Program-made: the position numbers and the translations under genes
The notes under the pieces: generated by a model
The model's input: the letters and a program-made list of their open reading frames with translations, nothing else
Told to the model about the DNA's origin: nothing
Database searches by the model: none
Shown here: one piece after another, positions 1 to 12,600 of the stretch
How the letters are laid out: every line of letters begins with the position of its first letter
How positions within the stretch are numbered: the stretch's first letter is position 1
NCBI GenBank assembly: GCA_026545765.1
Contig: CM048840.1
Span: 15,690,765-15,754,764, forward strand
From: Plantago major
Lineage: Eukaryota > Streptophyta > Magnoliopsida > Lamiales > Plantaginaceae
DNA length: 64,000 bases
Direction of reading: 5' to 3'

Positions 1-1
1 A

Positions 2-1364
2 CGGGATATTCCAATTGAGGTCCTCGAGCTTGAAAATAAGAACGATAAGATTATTGCATTTGCTTGGGAGCCTAAGGGCCATAGGTTTGCAGTTATCCAT
101 GGTGATAATCCAAGGCCGGATGTGAGCTTCTATACAATGCGCAGTGGTATCCATGCTGGTCGTGTCTCGAAGCTCACAACATTGAAGGGCAAGCAGGCAA
201 ATGCTCTTTTCTGGTCGCCAACAGGTCGCTTTATTATACTGGCTGGATTGAAGAACTTCAACGGTCAGTTGGAGTTCTATAATGTTGATGAGCTTGAGAC
301 CATGGCTGCTGGTGAGCATTTCATGGCAACCGATGTTGAATGGGATCCTACCGGAAGGTAAATTGCTCAATTATCATCTATTCATTTGAAATGCAGGATC
401 TTACTCCACTTGATGATTGTATCTCAGAGCAATTTGCTTTTACTTGTCCAAAATTTTCTGTTTCTTTTGTTATATATGTACCTATTATGCATCATATAAC
501 TAAATGTGAGTTTTTCTATTGTTTAAATCGGAATGGTTGCATGCTTCCGCTTTCACCCTAATGGAAGCACAAATAGAATCCAAGGAATTTATAATATTCA
601 ACAATTTTGTGAAACAGACTTGATTTTGATTTTCTTTTTCCTGTTTTGGGACCTAACTGTTGCTTGTGACAGGTATGTCGTCACAGCTGTTACATCTGTT
701 CATGAGATGGAGAATGGATTTAATGTGTGGTCCTTCCATGGCAAGCTTCTTTATAGAATTCCGAAAGATCATTTCTACCAAGTAAGTTGTTCCTGCTTAG
801 ACTGTAGTGATAATGATGAGTAAATTTGTAGAGGGCCATCCTTAAATGTTGAAGACACTCTAATAGGATACACCACTCTGGAAATTTTTTATATCCAACT
901 GCCCCCCAAGTGGTGTTCCATAATTTCTTTTGAAGCTTTGGGTTTTGCTGAGTTGACAAATTACAATGGTTGGAGCTTATATTTCCTAATTCTAATTGCA
1001 ATTTCTGTTTTCTGATTTTTTAAACATTTAGTTCTTATGGCGCCCAAGGCCCGCATCTTTCTTGACCGCGGAGAAGGAAGAAGAGATTGCCAAAAACCTG
1101 AAGAAGTACAGCAAAAAGTATGAAGCTGAGGATCAAGATGTTTCCTTACTTCTGAGCGAACAAGAACGTGAGAAAAGGAAGATGTTGAAGGATGAATGGG
1201 AGAGATGGGTCAGTGAATGGAAGCTTCTGCAGGAAGAAGAAAAACTGGAAAGACAGAAGCTACGTGATGGGGAGGAAAGTGACGAGGAAGAGGAATACGA
1301 GGCTAAAGAAGTCGAAATGGAGGAGTTATTGGATGTTACAGAAGAGGTAATTTCGTTTGACTAG
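2..1364 (+). CDS. TIF3B: Eukaryotic translation initiation factor 3 subunit B, C-terminal part (5' end outside window)
   Basis: Cytosolic scaffold subunit of the eIF3 complex, which promotes 43S pre-initiation complex assembly. Three exons are visible: 2-357, 673-781 and 1032-1364, with GT-AG junctions that keep the frame (…DPTG|RYVV… and …HFYQ|FLWRPRP…). They give 265 residues, about the last third of the usual ~700-aa protein. The first exon holds WD-repeat/eIF2A-like beta-propeller sequence (FAWEPKGHRFAVIHGD, NALFWSPTGRFIILAGL). The last exon begins with FLWRPRPASFLT and continues into the charged, Lys/Glu-rich C-terminal helix typical of eIF3b. The stop is TAG at 1362-1364. A GT lies at 1347, so a further small 3' exon cannot be excluded, but the ending VTEEVISFD followed by a stop looks natural. 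The family call is very secure; the symbol is by homology recalled from knowledge of the family. Confidence 0.95.
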
Positions 1365-4300
1365 TTTGAAGAATACTTGATGAACCTCAGTGGATGTGTA
1401 AGGGCTCCATTGTTTTGACCTTTGAGATTTTTGTGCTATAGGGAGGAAGTTTAAAATACCTTTCAATCCTTTTTGGTGGGTTAAAAGTCATTGCCTGCTT
1501 TTTAATTAGACATTGTTAATGTTGTTTCTATACTTGTTAAATTGGTTTTGTAGAAATTCTTCCTTATGTTGTCTTTTAGTTATGCAAACTCAACCCTCTG
1601 CCCCCATCCTCTCATTTATACATGCTTTGTGACTTCATGGAATACCCATTGGTGTTTCGGAGTATGGTTAAAAAATAAATTGTTGAATATCACTTGGGGG
1701 TCTTTTACACCAAGGTAGTGTTTGGTAAGTGGTACGAAGTGGGTGTTTCACGGTCTTTAAAGACAAATACCCCCTAAACCCCTCTGTTTTCTTGTTTGGT
1801 GGAGTATAGGAAGTATTATTATGTAGTACTAGTAGTATGGTATTGTCAACCCTTCACCAACTCTTTCGCTCAAATACTGCGGTGTGTTAATTGTCCAAAT
1901 GGATTATTGAAGGTTCTGTAACCCCTTTTAACCCAATTTTCCTACCACATGATATATATCCATAATCAAACATAATTTTCCTAAAACCCAAATATTTATC
2001 AAACCCCATTACGTGTATCGAGTGGTGGGGCAACAAAGAAGACAAAATGAAAAATATTTCACACATTTCATCTTATTTATCATCTCTTTTTTCTTACGCA
2101 AGAGCACCAAAAATTTCTTCCCCCCTCTCGTCCGCAATAACCAAACCATTCGAAAGAAACATCACCACTAGCTGGCAGCTGTTTGAAGGCAACAATTCCT
2201 TACCCAAGTTTTTGGTGTTATATTCATGTTGAGCATTGCATCACAATTCACAAGATACGATTGCATTAATTTGTTTTATCAAGTATCAACTTTCATAATT
2301 GAACTCGGTCAAAACTTGCATAATTTAACTTATGCTGTAATTACCTATAACTAACATTTAGGCTGACTACTTTAAACGTATAGTGCATTACCAAACAACA
2401 AATCAGCAGAGGTTACTACAAATTTCGTTTCACAAGGTTTTATATAGTTTTTGGCTACTAAAAATGTTAAAAAATAAAAGTGGTAAAAAAACCCTTCTCC
2501 ATCACCACCTGAATCCACCTCCGTCCTTTTGAGTTCAACTTGGACTTCACCATCAAAATCCCTCCGATCAACATTCCATTTCAAAGGTATTTTTACCAAA
2601 CGCTATCTACGAGAATGCCACACCGTCTGTAGGACTATCCATGCTTTGCTATTTCCCCAGTCTCGTAAAATTATATCCAATCTCATTTCTTGGTGCATGT
2701 TCTTGACCTTTTACTTTTTGTATACTAAATTACATTATTATTAGAAAACATATATAACTACTTAAAAATTTATGCCTAGTTAAATTGGTAGGGGACCAAT
2801 AGATATTAAGTAGTTTTTGTTGGCTAAAGATTAAGGCAGAAATTGCAAGCGTAGCAACAAACCTTTTGGTCCTCAAGGGACTTGAATGCTCGTGGTGAAA
2901 AAGTAGTTACTAGAGTTTTTAATTGGGAGACGTCTCTATCATATAGAATTAAATAGTAGTATATCTGTTTCTAAGGTACTTTTTCATGAAGAAGTGGCAG
3001 TACCTGTACTCGACTATTGATCTTCATAATGCAATGAATGTATACAAACTAAAAGACCATTGTTCTGACTCAATTATCAGATCAATTGAGGTGCCAACTC
3101 CTTCAAGTTACCCATGTCTCGGAAACAAGGTTTGTTGAATCTTGACCGTATATATCTAGGATACAATTGAATTGTAGACCATATTACGTCCATGAAATTT
3201 TCTCGTGGAACGCTTTGGGCCGATGTTCCTAGTTTTCAGTTTGGCTCTGTTCTTTAAGTTACCGAGGAATAATGAAAAGATGTAGTTCAAGCCTCAAATT
3301 ATTGTAGATTTAAATTGTTTGATTTACGACTAAAACCAATAAAATATGGTTAAAATCACATAAATTTTTTATTAATTCAAAGTTTGAATTTAATTCTATA
3401 CCAAACAATTATTTGGTCATGAGGCACAATTTAATTTTACACTCGAGGATGACTAGTTGTTGGGAAGATAGGATTGCTACTCTCTAGTTACATAGTCAAA
3501 TTCTAGGGGGTTGTAATTTACGACTCTGAGTTTGAGACTGGTATGCTAAATGGTGTATAGTACCTGATTTGATTTGTTTTGTTTGGTTTATTACGTGAGT
3601 CCGAGATTTACTCAGTAGCTAGTAGACACTAAAAAAAAATGCATCCAAGACAATCAAAAATCCAAAATGGTGGAAATACCACCGTTCATACGTAATAGTT
3701 GAAGATGAATGTGTTACCAGCAAGCAAACGGTGGATTAAGAGTGGGAAGATGATTCTGAATATATAAGATCTAATAAATGAAGATTCAAATGGAAAAATT
3801 GTACCTGGAATGTTAGATAAAAAGTTGGATGAGAATCTGTTACGTATTAAATGAGAAAGATATGAGATTTTTTCAGAAATCATTTTAGAAAGTCTATAAC
3901 AAGAGATTAAAATTGTACCCAATGTGATACTCTGAGAATCAAACTTGACAATATGTGAAATAATGAGCAAAAATGGTAGTAATGTTGCACTATTCAATTA
4001 TGATTTCACACTGATTGGTATTGTACTAGTCGGGGTTACTATTATGCAAAGGTTAACTATCCAGCCAGATGAGTAGATGTGCTCATTTATGAGTTGGCCA
4101 ACGAATCAAGAACTCTATAAATGCCAAATTATACGGTGCAGTATCGGAGACATAGAATGTGGGTGGGATGATCATCTCCGCGTATTTTAACCTTTTCATT
4201 TCACACGATCTAAATTTATCTCATATTAAACTCAACTTTCAATTTATTTAATTTTTACATTTCTTCTAATTTACCAATTTCGAGTTCTCGCATTTCTTTC

Positions 4301-5626
4301 TTGGATTCAAACATATCTTGTGTACTGAAATCTCCATGACGTTTTGTGGAGAAAATGTTGCACAAAGGAAAGAATAGCGGTGAGTAATGTGGCCATGCCC
4401 ATGTGGTACATTTGCCAAACAAGTGCGGTGGGCCATAAGTTAAGAAAGTCAAAGTTGAGGGACTAGAAAGAGAGAAATTGAAAGCACAAAAGTGTTCAGG
4501 CAGCTGTTTTGATTCGTAGACTGACAAGACACATCAAATGTTGGTCGTGCTAGTGACTGGAGATAATTACTCATTTGGGGCACATTTTGGACGTCGCATG
4601 TTCATGTCTGGACATGTTTCTCCCGCCGCAACGCTCTATCTCCACCCCTGATTCCGGGGTAGTATGGTTGTCCAAATTGCGATATATCTAGTAATACATA
4701 GTTTTATAAGTTAGCAGATTGGAAATTGAGTATGTATGTAGTTGTTCTATAATTGCATGTAGCCACTTAAACTATAGCGTGAGATGTAGTTAGACCATGA
4801 TTTATAAATCCCTACTACGTTCACGTCTTCACGAATTCAAATTGCACAATCCATATACCACAAACTTTGGTGAGACACCGTTTCTCCAGTGACAGAGGTA
4901 AAATTTCGAGTTATGTAGGGCACTCAAACCGACAAAGCTAATAACTGTGCAAACATAATTTTGTAAGACTGAAAATGAAAAGAGTAAGTTTCATGAGAGA
5001 CGGTTTTTATAGAGGAATTAAAGGGACGGCCAAATATTATGATTATAGTTCGAAAGATTAGGGTTAATTGAAAACATCGATATTTTTCATAAACGTAAAA
5101 ATTGTGTTTTGTTAATTATAGTCAACGTTTTATGTTAAACATTGATATTCACATTTAAAAGAGTTCATTATCATATAAAAAGATACTCAACGACAACCCA
5201 TAAAATGTTTATCGGTAACATATTAGTGATTTAGTGATCGTAAATAAGGGTTGTGGCTAATAAGTAAATGAAGATCGAAGAGAAGAGAAATGAAAAGAGA
5301 GCAAAACAAGGAAATGAAAAATGAAGATTGGCTGATAATAATAAGTAAACTAAATAAATAAAGAGAAAGAAGATAAATGCAAAGAGAGCAAAACAAAGAA
5401 GAAATGAAAATGGTGAGTACTGGGCTCGTTTCCAGTACCTATTGGAACAATGAGATACTCCAGCTAACTTAGGGATACAATGGGAAGGGTCGGACTTTTA
5501 AAGGCCCGACCATTTTTTTAGAGGCCCAAACCTGGATTGGGCTTAGAATATGGTCCGGGCCGGGCTCGGCCTACCTTGGTGTTTGTCTTTTAAAGTTTAT
5601 TATGAATTGTTATTTATTTATAATTA
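1365..5626. other. Intergenic region without recognisable gene
   Basis: AT-rich sequence downstream of eIF3b. Short open frames (2047-2232, 2529-2744, 3686-3997 minus, 4255-4527 minus) have no recognisable motifs and no gene structure. TAGTGTTTGGTAA at 1716 and its inverted counterpart near 2593-2605 look like DNA-transposon termini, but no matching target duplication is seen. From about 5,490 the sequence becomes rich in GGGCC/CGGGC motifs. Similar motifs reappear at 12,925-13,040, so the LINE seems to have landed inside an older repeat. Confidence 0.6.
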
Positions 5627-5665
5627 CATGTGCCCCATTTTTTTGAAACTGGAAATACATTAATA

Positions 5666-6230
5666 TTAAATAGGTACGAATCTAATAGTACAAGCCGAGT
5701 CTTTAGCGATTACATCAGAAAGCCACTTCGGGCAAATGTCCCAGACAAAATGTAAAGATACTACATTAGTACTACTACTACTAGGCTCACGAGGAGTACC
5801 AAAAGTTAAGTTGATGGCTTCTTTAGCCAAACTATCTGCAACTGAGTTTTCTTCACGATAAACAAAAGATGTCTCCACATGTTTTAGCATCGTCATCTGT
5901 CTCCTAATGTGATCAAGTGTGATCTGCTGGTGTTGCGTGATTGCAACCTGTCTGTTAAGACAAGACAAGAGAATTTTTGAATCAGTTTGTATCACAATTG
6001 AATCGATATTTGCTTGTTTACAAAGACTTTAACCCACTTTAAGAGCCATAATTTCAACAAAATTATGATTCATTATTCCTAGAAAAGTAGCACTTGCTTT
6101 CACAAACTTTCCCTGCGTATCTCTAATTACAGCACCAGCTCCTGCAATCCCAGTGTTTAAACAAGAGCCATCAATATTTAAAGTGTGGAAAGCAGTAGAA
6201 CTTTTCCATTTACAGAGAAGAGGTTTAGTG
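5666..6230 (-). pseudogene. LINE RNase H domain (degenerate)
   Basis: Minus-strand sequence at the 3' end of the LINE encodes a plant-type RNase H fold: NIDGS near 6,160, an E in the NFVEIMALK region, TDSK in IQTDSKILL, and a late ENSVADSLAKEA motif. These correspond to the DEDD catalytic set of RNase H1-like domains. An in-frame stop lies between the first and second halves (after MALKVG). The domain removes RNA from RNA:DNA hybrids during retrotransposition. It sits immediately upstream of the poly(A) end, as in plant LINEs that carry this module. Confidence 0.8.
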
Positions 6231-6258
6231 ATTTTTTTTGTTTTAGGTAAGAAGGCTG

Positions 6259-7021
6259 CTAAATGATCACTAATGGTTTCAAGAAGTTGGTTGTGAAACT
6301 TGTGTTGATCAAGATTTCATTTCTGAAGATTTTATAGTTCCTATGTTTCCAAATCATCCAACAAGTAAGAATGATTTTTAGTTGTTGTTCAGGGTTGAGT
6401 TTATTGTGGAACAAAATTTCAGAAAAGGAAAGAAGGCGATGATTGGGAGTTGTTACCCAACGGATGATATTTTTTAGTCTAGGACATTCAAAGAAGATGT
6501 GTTGAATGGTTTCTAGGTGATTTTTGCAAAAAAACGCAGTTTTCATTCTGAAGAATTTTTTGTTTGAAAAGTCTGGCTGTTGTAGGTAGACGATCATGTG
6601 CTGCCATCCAGCAGAAAAATTTGATTCGTGGTTGGACTTGTAAGTCCCAAATTTTCCTCCACAGCCAATAAGGACCTTGTGTAATATTTTCAATTCCTTG
6701 AAGGAAATTATAAGTTTGTTTTATTGAAAATTTTCCTTTATCCGAGAAATTCCAAGTGACGGTATCACCCATTTCTTCATCCTGTAAATGAATGCCAATA
6801 ATAGTGTTGACAAGTTCAGTAGGGATTTGCATTTTAAGTTTTTCCAAGCCCCAATTATGGTCTTGCATAAAGTCTTGGACTTTAGTGTTTCCATGCGTAT
6901 TTTCTGAGGTGTAATCCTCTAAAAAAATTCCTGGGACCCAAGGATCTTTCCAGAAAAGAGTGGAATTACCATCTACTATTTGGAAAAGAAATCCATTTTT
7001 AAATATTTCTTGAAGTTTCAT
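6259..7021 (-). pseudogene. LINE zf-RVT (reverse-transcriptase zinc-binding) region
   Basis: Two overlapping minus-strand frames together carry the plant zf-RVT signature: an FSDKGKFSIKQTYNFL stretch, then LQVQPRIKFFCWMAAHDRLPT, then a shifted frame with CKNHLETIQHIFFECP. The conserved pattern is W(x)nP…K.F.W.…LPT followed by C(x)nE(T/S)..H.FF.CP. One frameshift near 6,500 separates the two halves. The region lies between the RT and RNase H domains, as expected for this LINE class. Confidence 0.8.
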
Positions 7022-7193
7022 TAAGTTTCTCCAGAACCAACTATGGTTCGAATTAACTTCGGCTTGGAGGAAATGGGTATTAGGAAAATACTTATTCTTA
7101 TAGATTTTATACCATAAGGTATTAGTTTGAAAAGTAAGCTTCCAAAGATGTTTTAGTAAGAAGGCGTTTTGAGAATATGTAGATTTCTAATAC

Positions 7194-8790
7194 CTAATCC
7201 TCCAAAAAATTTTGGTTGACAAACCTTTTCCCATTTAATTTTTCCTTTGCTTGTTCCTTCTTTTTTTCCATTCCAAAGAAAGTTTCTCTAATAGTTTCTA
7301 GATGATTAAGGCAGGTCGTTGGTACTTTTGCGATTGACCTTGCATAAGCTGGGATCTCACTAGTAACTGCCTTAATCAAGACTAGTCTACCAGCATAAGA
7401 TAAATATCTGGTGTACCAGATATTAATTTTATGCGTAGTTCTACCTATCATTTGGTAAAAAAGATCTCTCTTTTTTTTACCAATGAGAAAAGGTAGCCCA
7501 AGATATTTGTCAAGCCGTTTATTCGGGATGACTCCCAAATAATCAGTTATTTCTTTTTTCTTTTGAATTGGAGTGTTTGGAGAAAATATAATCCTGCTTT
7601 TTTGCCAGCAAACATTTTGGCCAGAAGCAAGAGCATATTCTTCCAGTGTTTCAGCAATAGATTCCATTGTTTTATTGTCAGATTTTCCAAATACCAGGCA
7701 GTCAGCCGCAAAATAAAGTATTGGGATTTCAGGACCATAAGGTGTTATTTTAAGGGCGAAAACAAATTAATTTTTATTTTTTCTAAAAACTGATGAACCA
7801 GAATTTCCTGACAAATAATGAACAGATAGGGAGACAGAGGTTCTCCTTGTCTGATACCTCTGGTGGGCTTCCATTTGTCAGAAAGTTGTTGATTCACTTT
7901 TACTTGCATAGTGCAAGAACTTATGCAAGAGAAAACCAGTTTGATAAACTGAGGACTGACATGGAACTTTTTTAGAGCAAAAATAATAAAATCCCATTCA
8001 AGCCTACCGTAAGCTTATTCAATGTCAAGTTTTAAAGCCATAAAATGATTTTTGGCAGATTTTTTCTTTTTTCCCATGGTATGAAGCATTTCATGTGCTA
8101 TCGTAACGCTATCACTTATCTGGCGTCCTAGAACGAACGCGTTTTGAAAAGGGGAAATTATAGTATTTAAAAGAGGTCTAAGCTTGTTAACTAGGATTTT
8201 TGAAAGTATTTCATAGCTAACATTGCAAAGACTTATAGGTCTAAACTCCGAAGGTCTACTTGAGTTTGACTTTTTGGGTATCAAAGCTAAGATGGTATCA
8301 TTTTGTCCTGGTTCAATGGTACCATCCTTAAAAAGGGAATTAACCATTTGAACAATTTGAGGTTTCAAACTTTCCCATTGAGAAATGAAAATTTCGCTAT
8401 TTAGTCCATCAGGACCGGAAGCTTTATCATGTCCGATGGATTTGAGGGCATTCCATATTTCAATTTCTGGAACTGTTGCAATTAAATCCTGATTTTGTTC
8501 GGGTGTTAGTGTTGGAGTTTGTAGATCTAAAAAAGATCCAACACCGTGTTTTGAGTTTGTGCTTGATTCTTGAATAAATTGAAAAATTCTTCAACTATTT
8601 TGTCTTGGTCAAGGATCCATTCTCCCGACACATTTTTTATTCCATGTATAAAATTTCTTCTATTTTGATGAGATGCATACGCATGAAAAAATTTGCTATT
8701 TGCATCTCCGTCTTTGATCCAACTATTTTTTTTATCTTTGTGCCCAAAAAATAGCTTTCTTTTTGTTCAAAATATTAATCTGCTTTCGAA
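7194..8790 (-). pseudogene. LINE reverse transcriptase, inactivated
   Basis: Minus-strand RT with recognisable blocks: GQNDTILALIPKK and FRPISLCNVSYEILSKIL near 8,220-8,310; PFQNAFVLGRQISD near 8,110-8,160; GIRQGEPLSPYLFI near 7,830-7,860; and YLGLPFLIGKK near 7,490-7,520. The catalytic box should read F/Y-A-D-D but reads FAAD (7701-7712), so the first metal-binding aspartate is lost. The preceding KAYDR block reads stop-A-Y-G-R (about 8,005-8,020), losing another catalytic aspartate. Frame breaks occur around 7,740 and 7,975. Confidence 0.9.
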
Positions 8791-8797
8791 TTTCAGT

Positions 8798-9796
8798 CTA
8801 TTGAGGACCCCACCTACACGGATTTTGGTGGAGAATCATTGTTGTATCATGAAGTTTACTTTTCAACTGTTTTATTTCAAAATTTATATCACTTAAGGAA
8901 GTAAGGTTCCAATTTGAGAAAGAATGGGCTAACTGATTAAGGCTTTTTTGTAGGCCAAAATCAGTTTTACCAATTTCCTCTTTCCAGAGAGTTTTAAAGT
9001 ATGAATTTAAAGTCTCATTTTGCGCCCATATATTTTCAAAACGATAAAAACAAGTAGGTGGTTTAGCAAGAGGATTAGTGTCAACAAGCAGAGCCGTATG
9101 ATCAGAAAAAGCATTAACCAGATTTCTAACAATGCAATTTGGAAATAAATTAGTCCAAGCTAAATTACCACATGCACGATCTAATCTACTGCAAATAAAA
9201 TTTCCAGCATATTGTCTATTGGACCCAGTGAAAGAAGGTCCACAAAAGCCCAAATCATTAAGCCCACAAAAATTCAAACAGTTCAAAAAATTCATCATGC
9301 GATTCAAAGAGGGAAATTTTCCTCCAACTTTTTCGGTAGGGTTTAGAATACAGTTAAAATCTCCTCCTAACAACCAAGGATGAGAAATATTTAAACTTAA
9401 ATTTTTTAATAAACTCCATACCTCATCCTGACGGTTGTGCTGTGGGAAGTTATAAGCCTAAGTCACCGACGCCAAAGGCTGCGGCCTATCCGGCAGTGTG
9501 ATCTCAAAATGCGCAAAACGCTCATTGCTCATCTTCAATTCTATAGAAATCTGAGTTTCATTCCACATGAACCAATGTCCTCCAATGTACAGGTGATCAG
9601 CCGGTGGAGTGGAGACATGGACATTTGGGTATCCCATATGGCAAAGTCCTGCAATATGTTCAGCTGTTTTTGCTGCATTAGCACGTGTATCCATCAATAA
9701 AAGCATTATGGGTTTATATTCACGTATGTAGGACTTAATAACCTGCATGGACTCATCTCGTACTCCACCCCGCAGGTTCCAGAACAAGAATTTCAT
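8798..9796 (-). pseudogene. LINE endonuclease (EEP family) domain
   Basis: Apurinic-endonuclease-like domain that nicks the target in LINE retrotransposition. It starts with MKFLFWNLRGG (at 9796) and continues with LLLMDTRA, GDFNCIL (about 9,340), GFCGPSFTGSN, SRLDRA and a final SDHTALL block. This is the usual order of EEP motifs, with the DFN and SDH signatures present. Only one in-frame stop (TAG, 9458-9460) interrupts it; the frame is identical on both sides. Confidence 0.88.
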
Positions 9797-9833
9797 TGAT
9801 TGATTATCAATAACATTGACCCAATCACCTCCA

Positions 9834-12469
9834 TCAGGCCTCCGAAGCATCCCGTTTCTGATGCTTCGGAGATATATCGGAGTGATCTGTGCCAGCACTC
9901 CGTTTACGTGAGGGCGGAGAATCAGATTGTGTAGGAGAGCAGCCCCCGAAGGCTGTGTTACCGGGTGTGCTCAATATAACAGAGTCACCTTGCTTGTCAT
10001 TTTCGCCACTTGAACCAACATTGGTTCCTGATTCAGTGGTCTTATCGAGAATTCGTTTAGAGATATTCTCTCCCAACCCTTGTTCGCACTCTCCTCCTTC
10101 ATCAGTGCCAAAGTCAAAGTATCCATCATCAAAATCAGCGTCAATCTGGGGTTCCCAATCATCTGGGTTCTCCCATTCTATCCTGGGAGATGGGAGATCG
10201 AAGTTGGGGTCGTTTGAAACAGGGGAAGGGTATTCAAACGACTCTGACTCGTTTCCCCCAAGCTCCAGTTTTGATCCACTTGTGCTACCACCTGCGACGG
10301 AGATACTCTTCCCTGGAAGGGAGCAGGTGGCAGATTGAGTGGCGGAAGGTTTGTAAGAGGTTGTGCAGACACTTGTGGAGATAATGCAGGAGTCTTTGTG
10401 CATGACCGATTTAGTGCTTGGATCTGAGACAGAGAGAGGTGTGTGCGTGTCTGAGAATTGCGATGTGTGTGAGTTATCCGTCGGAGCCGATCCAACTGGA
10501 TTTGTGATTGTGCCAGAGAGTGACGTGTCCTGTGTAGTTGAGACGGTGCTTGTGAGACTGAGGGGAAGTGGAGTGGTTGTGCAGTGCGGAGAAAAGAGTT
10601 TATCTCCAGTAATGATGTCGGAGACACCAGAATCGTTACCGGAGCAGAGAGTGAGTGTGGTGTGGCTTGGAGATTTGCAGAGAGAGTGTGTGCTAGAAGC
10701 TCCGATGAGGAGCTGATCCTCTCCCTCGCCGGAGGGAGAGGAGAGAAAGGCGAGAGTGGGGGAGAGGGGGAGCGACGGGAGAGTGAATCACCAGATTCGA
10801 CTGGCGATTTGCCATGGGAATCCAGCTTGGGAGAAGAAAACTTAGAAGAATTTTGGAGAAGAAGCTTTGGTGGAAGAGAGAAAGTGAAAGAACCTGGAAA
10901 GCTTGATTTTGTTTCTTTGTTTTCTATTTCCTTAGAGAAGGAAAATTTTTCTTCTTCAATTGGCTGGATTTTTTCAGTGTCAGTTTGTGTCTCAGATTGT
11001 AGCCGTCTAATGTTGTTCTTGGATTGGCTAAGTGTGGCTTGAGATTTTCCTTTTCCAGATTTTGTTGCAGAACCAATGATTGCTACATTCTTTTTCATTG
11101 GTGGAGAGATCTGTAGGTTTGCCGAGGAAGATGAAGGGTTTCCCATTTTTTTTCCAGTTTGTGTGGGTTTTTGTGGTTGAATTGGTTTTTTCAATTGTGG
11201 AGTTTTCTGGTTTTGGGTTGCTGATGGATTTTTCTTGTTGGATTTAGTTGTCATTTGTTTTGGGCCTTGGTTTACAATTGCTGTTGGTTTTGGATCATTT
11301 TTAAGTTGGGCTGCTGTGGCGTTTTTTCCTGTTTGGCCCGAGTTTTTGTTTCTAGATCTGGAGTGAATGATATGCCACTTGTCGTCTCCTTCTCCTTTTT
11401 TGTTGTCTGTGTTTTTGCTTCTCATTGGGTCCTTCTTCTGTTGAATTTCTTCACCTGTCGGCGAATTGGTCGGCTTTCCTTGGCCTGAGTTTTCCTTTGC
11501 CGGCAGTGTATGTCCAGGTGACCTAATTTGCCACACTTATAGCAGAACTCCGAGCTGATTTCATACGTGATTTTTTGTTTCCTTTTTCCAATTTTCAGCG
11601 ATTTTATCAAGGGCTTGGATGTGTCAATTTCTATGCACATTCGCGCATATTTTCCTCTTTTGGCTTGTGAGGTATGCCAGTCTATCTTGATTGTTTTGCC
11701 AATCCCTCTTCCTATTTTGAGGAGTGCTTGTGTTTCATAGTACTCCACTGGTAATTCGGGTAATTGTCCACAAATTGCCATATTTTTGAATCCATCCGAA
11801 GATGGTTCAAAATCCGGCTTCCACTGTTGTATTGCGAGATAATAGTTGAACAAGAACCATGGGCCTCCTGCAATTGCAATTGTGTAATCCTCAATACTTT
11901 CTGTTTTAATGATATAGCATCCTTTTCCAACTTCCGGCCACTGTTGTCAGAGGTGCCTGAATTTTCCATAGGCCTTGTAAATGCTTTTCAATGTTTACAA
12001 TGGATTTTGTGTATCCCACCGTTTGGATTATTAGAGTCTTCCTCCATGGTTGATACAACTCAATTAGCTCCGCCTGGCTGAAGTTGATAGGCCTTTCATC
12101 CTCTCCAGGGTTGTGCTCTTGTTTTTCTTGCGTGTCTACCTCTGGAATTGCAGCTTCTTGCATGATGTGATCCATTTGGGTGGATAAAATTTCCCCAGTG
12201 TTGGTGTTTGTTTTTGTTTGGAGTATTTCCTTGAAAGAGACATCTTTTTTTGCTGACTTTGTAGTAGTATGTACAGAGGTACTTTCTTTTTCTTTTGCAT
12301 CTCTGTCTTGTCTTCCTTTAGTTTGAGTTGCAAGATTTTTTTCTTCTAGTAATTTGAGTCCAATTTCAACATGATTTTTTCTTAGTCTATTCATGATTTT
12401 CTTCTTTTTATTTTTTATTTTTTTTGCTTTGGTTGCACTGGGGAAGTGTTGTTTTTGGAGAGAAAGCAT
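9834..12469 (-). pseudogene. LINE ORF1: DUF4283-like nucleic-acid-binding protein with CCHC zinc knuckle
   Basis: Minus-strand ORF1, broken by frameshifts. The N-terminus (12,469) is Lys-rich. Next comes a DUF4283-like region (LYQPWRKTLIIQTVG… HLQGLWKIQAP), then IGRGIGKTIKIDWHTSQAK and a zinc knuckle CYKCGKLGHLDIHC at about 11,510-11,550. After the knuckle the frame shifts into a long Ser/Pro/Gln-rich tail (11,536-10,178). It shifts again into an acidic C-terminus (10,403-9,834) that overlaps the start of the endonuclease frame. This domain pair is typical of ORF1 in plant L1 elements, which binds element RNA. Confidence 0.85.
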
Positions 12470-12600
12470 GAAGGATTTCTTCTGTTTTAGTTTTGAGTGA
12501 GTAGGTGAGTGAGGTGGTTTAGGTGGGGGGAGGAGGTTTTGTATTTTCAGTGGGAGTGTATTCAGTTGGGCTCATTGTTACCTATTGCATGTGCCCCATT

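Larger units (their letters stand above)
5640..12587 (-). mobile_element. Full-length degenerate LINE (L1-like non-LTR retrotransposon with RNase H)
   Basis: Element of about 6.95 kb read on the minus strand. It is flanked by a 13-bp direct repeat, CATGTGCCCCATT, at 5627-5639 and 12588-12600. The left (3') end carries a short T-run on the plus strand, which is the poly(A) tail of the element. Domain order on the minus strand is ORF1 with a DUF4283-like region and a CCHC knuckle, then endonuclease/exonuclease/phosphatase, reverse transcriptase, zf-RVT, and a C-terminal RNase H. This is the organisation of plant L1-type LINEs that acquired RNase H. Several frameshifts and in-frame stops, and loss of a catalytic aspartate in the RT, show that it is dead. 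The intact TSD implies a single full-length insertion with no later rearrangement. Confidence 0.93.

Noticed and set aside
1716-2605. Possible hAT-type element with TAGYGTTTGGTAA termini
   Set aside because: The 8 bp outside the two termini (CACCAAGG and TCTACGAG) do not match, and the interior is uninformative, so it could be two unrelated motifs.
3686-4527. Minus-strand frames of 103 and 90 codons
   Set aside because: No recognisable domain, start context or intron structure; composition is like the surrounding intergenic DNA.
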